DNA from: Typhlomys cinereus
Lineage: Eukaryota; Chordata; Mammalia; Rodentia; Platacanthomyidae
Assembly: GCA_023101885.1 (NCBI GenBank)
Contig: JALPQD010000087.1
Location: 4,263,951-4,327,950 of the forward strand
Length of the DNA: 64,000 nucleotides
Reading direction: 5' to 3'
Positions within the stretch are counted from its first letter, which is position 1. Every line of letters begins with the position of its first letter. This document shows, piece after piece, positions 62,162 through 64,000 of the stretch. The translations under genes were made by a program, and so were the position numbers. Under the pieces are notes generated by a model. That model ran no database searches. It saw only the letters and a program-made list of their open reading frames with translations, and was not told where the DNA came from.

Positions 62162-62786
62162 AAACTGTGGGACTTTCAGATAGGCTTCCCTTCCCCCCAG
62201 CACCTAGCTCTCCGCCAGCGAGGCTTCCCTTCCCCCCAGCACCTAGCCCTCCGACAGAGAGCATTCTAAAACTTCCCGCTGAGAATGCCAAATGTGGGAC
62301 TCTCAGATAGGCTTCCCTTCCCCCAGCACATAGTTCTCCGCCCGCGCGCATCCTAAAACTTCTTGCTGGCGCCAGTCCAAAGGCGCCAACCGTGTTTACG
62401 TGATCTCAGGCGGGACGTGCCATTCCGTCCCCCCCCCTGGGGCGGTACGGGAACTGCCCAGAGATTCCGCTATCAGCAAAAGAACATTTGGTGGTCAGCT
62501 TTATCACCCCATAACTCAACTGCCCGGAGACACCGCTATCAACAAAAGAACATTTGGTGGTTAACTTTATTGTGTGCTGTGTTCCCATAGAGTTTGCTGT
62601 AACCGCTTTCATTATAAAAACCCTACCCCGATCTCAGTCGGGGCCGCTCCCTCCTAACTTGCAAGGAGGGCGGTCCTGGCAGCCAGATTAAAACTTACTT
62701 TATGCCACTTGCAGCAATCGCTCGGTCCTCGTGGTTCTTTCCGGGGTCTGGGTGGAAAAATAACGGGACTTCGGTTCCAACAAAAC
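62162..62786 (+). mobile_element. Solo LTR of a class I (gammaretrovirus-like) endogenous retrovirus
   Basis: The 617-bp LTR 62166-62782 begins TGTGGG and ends CAACA, with TG...CA ends, and is flanked by the 4-bp duplication AAAC (62162-62165 and 62783-62786). It reads on the plus strand as U3, a TATAAAAA box at 62614-62621, and an ATTAAA poly(A) signal at 62688-62693, then a U5. U3 holds two tandem duplications: a 127-bp one (starts 62166 and 62293) and a 66-bp one (GCCCAGAGATTCCGC at 62456; GCCCGGAGACACCGC at 62522). A 4-bp duplication fits gammaretroviruses and class I ERVs. No gag, pol or env flank it, so the provirus was lost by LTR-LTR recombination or never fully present. Confidence 0.85.
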
Positions 62787-62904
62787 AAAATGAGAAAATC
62801 TGCAGATCCTAGGACTGCAAGAAGAATTCTTAGATTTGATTTAGATGCAAAACTCATAAAGAGAAGAGTTAATGAATTGGACTTCACAGAAATGTTAAAA
62901 TGTT
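62787..62904. other. Short unique flank of the solo LTR
   Basis: A-rich sequence with no recognisable feature. Confidence 0.5.
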
Positions 62905-62995
62905 CCAGCCTCTGCTACACAGCCAGTTTGAGGCCAGCCTGAGTTACATGAGACCTTGTTTGGTGAAACAGAAACAGGAAAGAAAAGAAAAAGCA
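62905..62995 (+). repeat. B1-like SINE, 3' half
   Basis: 'CTGCTACACAGCCAGTTTGA' with 'GGCCAGCCTGAGTTACATGA' and 'GACCTTGTTTG', then an A-rich GAAAAGAAAAAG tail, is the second half of a B1-type element. The first half is absent. Confidence 0.75.
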
Positions 62996-63104
62996 ACAGA
63001 CACAGAACAGTTATTTATAAACCGTATACCAGACTAAGGAGTAGTATTTAGAATACAAAACAGAAACTCTAAAGACTCCATTGGGACAAAACAATTCAAT
63101 TAAA

Positions 63105-63352
63105 AAAATAGAAAAAGTGGAGCTGGAGAGATAGTTCAGGAGTTAAGACTTTGCCGCGAAAACAGAAGGTCCTGAGTTCAGATTCCAAGTCCTATATAAA
63201 AATGCCAGGCAGAAACTGTGGTGACCTGCACTTGCGGCCCTGATGGGAGAAGCCTGGAATACCCCAGAGTGAAGCAAAAAAGAGGCAGAAACAATCCAGG
63301 ATGATTCCCAAAGTCACCGTTGGTCCTCCACAGGGACACACAGTGTCCTCTG

Positions 63353-63387
<35 letters not shown>

Positions 63388-63415
63388 TTAATTTAAAAAA
63401 TAGCAAAAGATACAG
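63105..63415 (+). mobile_element. B2-superfamily-like SINE, old copy, with TSD
   Basis: Body about 63119-63394 between AAAAAATAGAAAAAG (left) and AAAAAATAGCAAAAG (right), one mismatch. Head GAGCTGGAGAGATAGTTCAG, B-box-like GAGTTCAGATTCC, body CCTGATGGGAGAAGCCTGG and AACAATCCAGGATGATTCC, (CA)n from 63356 to 63385. Older than the young subfamilies. Confidence 0.87.
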
Positions 63416-63554
63416 AATAAGAAGAAACATTTCTCACAGAGAATATAACAGATGGTGAACGAGCATATAAAAAGATAATCCACGTCACTACCCATTGAAG
63501 AAATCCAAATCCAAAGCCAGATGCAACCCATTAGGCGCCGAAATAAAAAATAGC

Positions 63555-63690
63555 ACACCCAGCCGGACAGCTCAGTGGGTAAAGGTTTCTGCACACAAGC
63601 CTGGCAACCTGAGTTCCATCCCTATAGCCCACAGGGTAGAAGACAAGGACCAACTGACTTCAGAGGCAACAGCGGTACCAAATGTCAATG
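63555..63690 (+). repeat. tRNA-derived SINE fragment (B4-like)
   Basis: 'GGACAGCTCAGTGGGTAAAG' with 'TTTCTGCACACAAGCCTGGC' and 'GAGTTCCATCCC' is a tRNA-like SINE head similar to the B4-like copy at 9995. The body decays into unique sequence. Confidence 0.6.
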
Positions 63691-64000
63691 ACTCAATAAA
63701 AATCAACTTTCTGTCTGTCATTGACGAAAATATAAAATGGCTCAGTCATTCTGGACTACAGCTTGGCAATTTCTCATGAACCTAAATACCCAGCTACCCG
63801 GTGACCAGCCGTTGTGCTCTGAAGTGCCGACCCCAGAAAAGGAAGGTTCACATCTGCCCAAAAAAATGTGAACTTGAATGCTCACAGCAGACTCATTTCA
63901 GAGAGCCAAAAATGCAAACAAACCAAATGCCCTTCAGCAGGAGATTAATTTGAAATACTCTGTACATCGGTACCAAGAAATAGCTCTGCAAGAATTAGGG
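63691..64000. other. Unique intergenic DNA at the window end
   Basis: 63720-63980 contains phrases resembling L1 ORF2 3' coding or 3'UTR: ATATAAAATGGCTCAGTCATTCTGGACTACAGCTTGGCAAT-type words and AAACCAAATGCCCTTCAGCAGGAGA-like words. It may be a further old L1 fragment on the plus strand, cut off by the window. Low certainty. Confidence 0.35.

Overview
This window is non-coding nuclear DNA from a rodent. It holds no bacterial genes, operons, rRNA, tRNA or CRISPR arrays, and I could not assemble any host protein-coding gene with believable exons. The ORFs are short and overlap in all frames, and the few long ones fall in tandem repeats. The organism is inferred from the repeats. B1-like, ID-like and B4-like SINEs are present, as are MIR relics and a LINE-1 of about 6.5 kb. 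There is also a numerous tRNA-derived SINE whose head resembles the B2 superfamily but whose body is unlike the mouse or rat B2 that I know. That points to a myomorph rodent outside the mouse/rat group, possibly a dipodoid or spalacid. The species guess is weak.

Layout. 1-8 kb: mostly unique sequence with MIR fragments, a tiny L1 3' end insertion (5869-5987), a GATGAT microsatellite and a dispersed repeat (6235-6495). 8-20 kb: a minus-strand young SINE (7965-8316), an old L1 3' end (8455-9010), ID-like and B4-like SINEs, a CA-rich microsatellite, a 1.2-kb 47-bp minisatellite (12650-13830), a 38-bp minisatellite (14664-14860), a 0.5-kb polypurine tract (15625-16085), and two short LTR-like segments flanking an old SINE (18.6-19.6 kb). 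20-33 kb: largely unique, with an AT-rich cluster of homeodomain-type TAATTA cores (21.0 kb), a 54-bp minisatellite (21.6 kb) and microsatellites. 33-50 kb: alternating unique sequence, old SINEs, B1-like and MIR relics, several copies of a rodent dispersed repeat ending in AATAAA plus CCTTAAG, a (CT)n(TA)n block (35.07 kb) and a 19-bp minisatellite (43.1 kb).

50.3-59.8 kb is the structural centrepiece, a three-level nest. A 5'-truncated L1 (about 2.0 kb) was split by a near full-length L1 (about 6.5 kb), which was later hit by three SINEs. Every level is marked by its own target-site duplication (TSD). 60-64 kb: a dispersed repeat, unique DNA, a 617-bp solo LTR with a 4-bp duplication and TG...CA ends (62166-62782), and further old SINEs.

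Nothing here amounts to a new biological system. The observations of most value are the layered insertion history, the lineage-specific SINE with at least two subfamilies, the solo LTR with two tandem duplications, a probable poly(A)-only retroinsertion, and the minisatellites that create misleading long ORFs. All family names rest on recognition by eye. A repeat-library search is needed to fix names, divergences and exact edges.
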